Assembly: GCA_002350725.1 (NCBI GenBank)
Contig: DEFJ01000016.1
Coordinates: 1 to 32,897 of the forward strand
Length of the DNA: 32,897 nt
Source: Cyanobacteria bacterium UBA2855
GTDB lineage: Bacteria; Cyanobacteriota; Vampirovibrionia; Gastranaerophilales; Gastranaerophilaceae
Direction of reading: 5' to 3'
Shown here: positions 30,701 through 32,897 of the stretch, one piece after another
How the letters are laid out: each line of letters opens with the position of its first letter
Numbering within the stretch: the first letter of the stretch is position 1
The notes under the pieces: generated by a model
The model's database searches: none
The model's input: the letters and a program-made list of their open reading frames with translations, nothing else
Told to the model about the DNA's origin: nothing
Program-made: the position numbers and the translations under genes

Positions 30701-32515
30701 ATGTATTTATCTACTTTTAAAAAATTCCTGAAATTTTTTGGCAAAGGTAAAAAACTAAAATTGTTTTTCTTTTTTATACTTGCCACTATCGCTGGATTGT
30801 TGGAATTCGTTGGTATATCATTGATTTATCCTTTTGTAATGGCTATCATTAATCCAGGTGAAATTTCAAAGTATATAGAATTATTGCCTCAACATTTTCA
30901 AAATTTATCTCCTTTTATAATTGCAATTTTTATTGGTATTTGTGCAATGTTGATTTTTGTTTTGAAAAATTTATATATGGTGATGTTTATCCATATTCAA
31001 AGCAAATTCCTTCAAAATTGGGCAAAATCTATAAGTGAATATTTTATGGATTATTTTTTGTATGCCCCGTATAAAAATGTCCAGAAGATTCCTAATACCG
31101 AAAAATTGTATGTGTTAAGCTTTTTATCAGTACAAACAACAAACGGATATATAATGCGATTAATGACATTAATCACTAATGTAATAATTGTATTTTTTGT
31201 TGTCGGGTTTATATTGTATAAATTTTTTATAGCAGGCATAATATCGTTTTGTTTTGTAATTGGCAGTATAATTATTCAAAACAAACTATTCAAATCTAAA
31301 ATATCTGATGTAAACAATAAAATAGCAGGAACAACAAAACAAATCGGAAAAATTTCTTATTCAAACGTTAATTGTATAAAAGATATAAAAATTGAGGGCA
31401 CAGAAAATTTCTTTAAACAAAAATATCAAAATCTCCTTGAGGAACTTACGAATGAGAATGCTTCGTTAGTTTTCTTTTCAGGAATTTCACCATATATAGT
31501 AGAAACTCTTATTGTATTAGCTCTTGTGCTTTTAGCTATAATAATAATATTTGAAAGTCATGGTCAGGGTTATAAAACTGTAGCATCTTTTGCTATGATA
31601 GTAGCAGCAATATTTAGAATAGCTCCTGCATTGAACAGAATTCAAGCAAGTATAATAAATCTTCCATCAGCACAAAATTTCACAAAAGACTTGATTGAAT
31701 TTTACGAAAAATATGAATTTAATCCTATCTCAAAGAATATAAAATTTGATACTGATAGAATAGAATTTAAAGACAAAATTGAATTATGTGATGTTAATTT
31801 TTCATATGTAGAGGGAACACCGGTATTAAAGAATGTAAATTTGGAAATTAATAAGGGCGATTTCGTCGGGATAGTAGGGTTATCCGGTGCGGGGAAAAGC
31901 ACTTTAGCAGATGTATTGACCGGCTTACTGCCAATCGATAGTGGTGAAATAAAACTTGACGGAATTTCACTAAATGATGAAAAAATATATGGTTACAGAA
32001 AAAATATCGGTTATGTGCAACAAGAGTTGACCGTATTGGAGAGCAGTTTTAGAGAAAATATAGCATGGGGTTTCTCGGATGAAATGATTGATAATAAGCG
32101 TGTTGAAAAAATAATTGAAGAGGTGCAATTAAAACCAATTGTGGACAAGTATCCGTATGGAATATATTCGGTGCCGTTTGTTGATGATACAGGACTTTCC
32201 AGAGGTCAGAAGCAGCGTCTGGCAATAGCAAGAGCCTTGTATAGAGAACCTGAAATTTTGATATTTGATGAAGCGACTTCTGCATTGGATGTCAAAACTG
32301 AACACGAAATAACAATGATGCTCCAAGAATTGAAGAAGAACAAAACCATAATAGCAATTGCGCATAGATTATCAACATTGAAAGCATGTAATAAAATAGT
32401 GTTCATGACAGATGGGCATATAAAAGATGTAGGGAGTTTTGAATATTTAACATCAAATTATCCTGAATTTGAGGAGCTGGTGCGACTTTCAACAGTAGCA
32501 ATCACTGAAGAATAA
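30701..32515 (+). CDS. ABC exporter (fused membrane and ATPase domains), PglK/MsbA-like
   Basis: A 604-residue half-transporter that acts as a homodimer. Six membrane helices occupy about residues 20-320. The ATPase domain has Walker A GLSGAGKST at 393-401, a Q-loop near 440 (YVQQELTVL), the signature LSRGQ at 499-503 (usual LSGGQ), Walker B ILIFDEATSALD from about 519 and the switch His in AIAHRLSTL. The sequence style resembles exporters of lipid-linked oligosaccharides such as PglK, which would fit manC and the GT2 gene. Drug or lipid A export cannot be excluded. AAGGGG lies 9 nt before the ATG. The membrane part is very Ile/Phe-rich. Confidence 0.9.
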   Translation: MYLSTFKKFLKFFGKGKKLKLFFFFILATIAGLLEFVGISLIYPFVMAIINPGEISKYIELLPQHFQNLSPFIIAIFIGICAMLIFVLKNLYMVMFIHIQSKFLQNWAKSISEYFMDYFLYAPYKNVQKIPNTEKLYVLSFLSVQTTNGYIMRLMTLITNVIIVFFVVGFILYKFFIAGIISFCFVIGSIIIQNKLFKSKISDVNNKIAGTTKQIGKISYSNVNCIKDIKIEGTENFFKQKYQNLLEELTNENASLVFFSGISPYIVETLIVLALVLLAIIIIFESHGQGYKTVASFAMIVAAIFRIAPALNRIQASIINLPSAQNFTKDLIEFYEKYEFNPISKNIKFDTDRIEFKDKIELCDVNFSYVEGTPVLKNVNLEINKGDFVGIVGLSGAGKSTLADVLTGLLPIDSGEIKLDGISLNDEKIYGYRKNIGYVQQELTVLESSFRENIAWGFSDEMIDNKRVEKIIEEVQLKPIVDKYPYGIYSVPFVDDTGLSRGQKQRLAIARALYREPEILIFDEATSALDVKTEHEITMMLQELKKNKTIIAIAHRLSTLKACNKIVFMTDGHIKDVGSFEYLTSNYPEFEELVRLSTVAITEE

Positions 32516-32532
32516 AATATTAAAATAAATAC

Positions 32533-32561
32533 TTTACAATAAAAATTTTTTATTCTATAAT
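32533..32561 (+). promoter_or_regulatory. Strong promoter of the tRNA-Asn unit
   Basis: TTTACA (32533-32538), a 17-bp spacer and a perfect TATAAT (32556-32561). The predicted start near 32568 lies about 72 nt upstream of the tRNA. Confidence 0.8.
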
Positions 32562-32567
32562 AAGAAA

Positions 32568-32640
32568 GTACCCCGATTGTTTCGGTATGGAGCAGGGGCG
32601 ACAATTAAATAAAAAGAAACGTTAATTGATAACGAAATAA
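32568..32640 (+). other. Structured 5' leader before tRNA-Asn
   Basis: This transcribed stretch has interlocking complementarities: CCCC (32571-32574) with GGGG (32595-32598), and ATTGT (32576-32580) with ACAAT (32601-32605), an order that would form an H-type pseudoknot. A second hairpin is CGTTA-attga-TAACG (32620-32634). A simpler CCGA/TCGG hairpin competes. I do not recognise a known RNA family. It may be a small RNA or just a processed leader. Confidence 0.35.
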
Positions 32641-32712
32641 TCCTCAGTAGCTCAATGGCGGAGCATTCGACTGTTAATCGAAGGGTTGTTGGTTCGAGTC
32701 CAACCTGGGGAG
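32641..32712 (+). tRNA. tRNA-Asn (anticodon GUU)
   Basis: The acceptor stem TCCTCAG (32641-32647) pairs with CTGGGGA (32705-32711) with one G-U. The anticodon loop CTGTTAA gives GUU (32673-32675). The T arm is GTTGG-TTCGAGT-CCAAC (32688-32704). The discriminator is G (32712). CCA is not encoded, unlike the tRNA-Ser of this window. Confidence 0.93.
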
Positions 32713-32726
32713 TTTTTTATTGCTTT

Positions 32727-32755
32727 AGGGGTTGGATTGACTTCAACCCCTTTTA
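32727..32755 (+). terminator. Terminator after tRNA-Asn
   Basis: AGGGGTTG (32727-32734) pairs with CAACCCCT (32744-32751) around a 9-nt loop, followed by a short T run that merges into a TATAAT box. Confidence 0.65.
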
Positions 32756-32770
32756 TAATGCTGGGTTTTA

Positions 32771-32897
32771 ATGGGACATTTGAAAAAAGATTTTTCTGCC
32801 GTTGTAGATGTATTAGTTCAATCACGTTGACAGGAATGGTTAGTTACAATTATCAGAGAGATTGAGAAAAGTACCCCCGGAAATTTGAGAGAATTCT
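32771..32897 (+). pseudogene. Unrecognised frame with an in-frame TGA, cut by the window end
   Basis: From ATG at 32771 the frame gives MGHLKKDFSAVVDVLVQSR, then TGA (32828-32830). The same frame then continues open to the window edge as QEWLVTIIREIEKSTPGNLR. Both halves look like protein, predicted helical. TATAAT (32754-32759) lies 11 nt before the ATG, with no good ribosome site. It may be a gene broken by a nonsense mutation, a recoded TGA, or chance. Only about 40 codons are visible, so this is weak. Confidence 0.3.

Noticed and set aside
32828..32830. TGA read as tryptophan or selenocysteine
   Set aside because: No SECIS-like context can be judged at the window edge and other genes treat TGA as stop; a broken frame is simpler.
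1..32897. CRISPR arrays, insertion sequences, prophage genes
   Set aside because: No regularly spaced repeats, transposase or phage structural genes were seen anywhere in the window.

Overview
The window is an AT-rich bacterial chromosome segment with densely packed, mostly single-copy housekeeping genes on both strands. The small proteins point to a gut Vampirovibrionia/Melainabacteria lineage (Gastranaerophilales type). Several open with an Asn-rich stretch followed by an F-x-G-like motif, which I associate from memory with that group. Genes for a TolC-type outer membrane protein, lipid-linked or polysaccharide export and lipoproteins fit a two-membrane envelope. The lineage assignment is inference, since no rRNA or phylogenetic marker was compared.

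Layout. 1-740: the tail of a TolC-family gene, tRNA-Ser(UGA) with its own promoter and terminator, then about 310 bases of non-coding DNA with two short palindromic repeats. 738-1804: two lineage-type hypothetical genes placed head to head, one possibly 5'-degraded. 1909-4207: a CDF metal transporter converging on manC (GDP-mannose supply). 4326-7122: a cytoplasmic GH35 beta-galactosidase-like enzyme followed by a small unknown gene. 7128-8821: a periplasmic D-Ala-D-Ala dipeptidase and a low-complexity protein. 9042-11734: a 5'-nucleotidase-family phosphoesterase, a small unknown protein and a lipoprotein. 11738-16488: comEC, rpiB and mnmG, all on the minus strand. 16695-17113: a ribbon-helix-helix regulator preceded by a 20-bp palindrome, and a 60-residue partner.

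17203-21198: tcdA, divergent pepA, a small unknown gene and glmU. 21361-25759: a DUF475/TerC-like membrane protein translationally coupled to a GT2 glycosyltransferase, then recG. 25858-27837: a small Gly-rich protein, a secreted VWA protein and an LD-carboxypeptidase. 27881-30604: dnaX and a Bax-inhibitor-1-like membrane protein. 30701-32515: an ABC exporter. 32533-32897: a strong promoter, a structured leader and tRNA-Asn(GUU), then a small frame interrupted by TGA.

Functional links. Envelope building is a theme: manC, glmU, the GT2 enzyme, the PglK-like ABC exporter, and two peptidoglycan-peptide recycling enzymes (dipeptidase, LD-carboxypeptidase). DNA and RNA maintenance is the second theme: dnaX, recG, comEC, mnmG, tcdA.

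The observations I rate highest are: (1) a dnaX -1 frameshift cassette that would give a gamma-like product of about 425 residues, closely resembling the E. coli arrangement; (2) four genes (GH35, mnmG, recG, dnaX) with no Shine-Dalgarno sequence and a -10 box ending only 6-9 nt before the ATG, suggesting leaderless mRNAs; (3) the shared N-terminal motif in otherwise unrelated small proteins and in a signal-peptide-less 5'-nucleotidase; (4) the RHH gene with its palindrome and unknown small partner.
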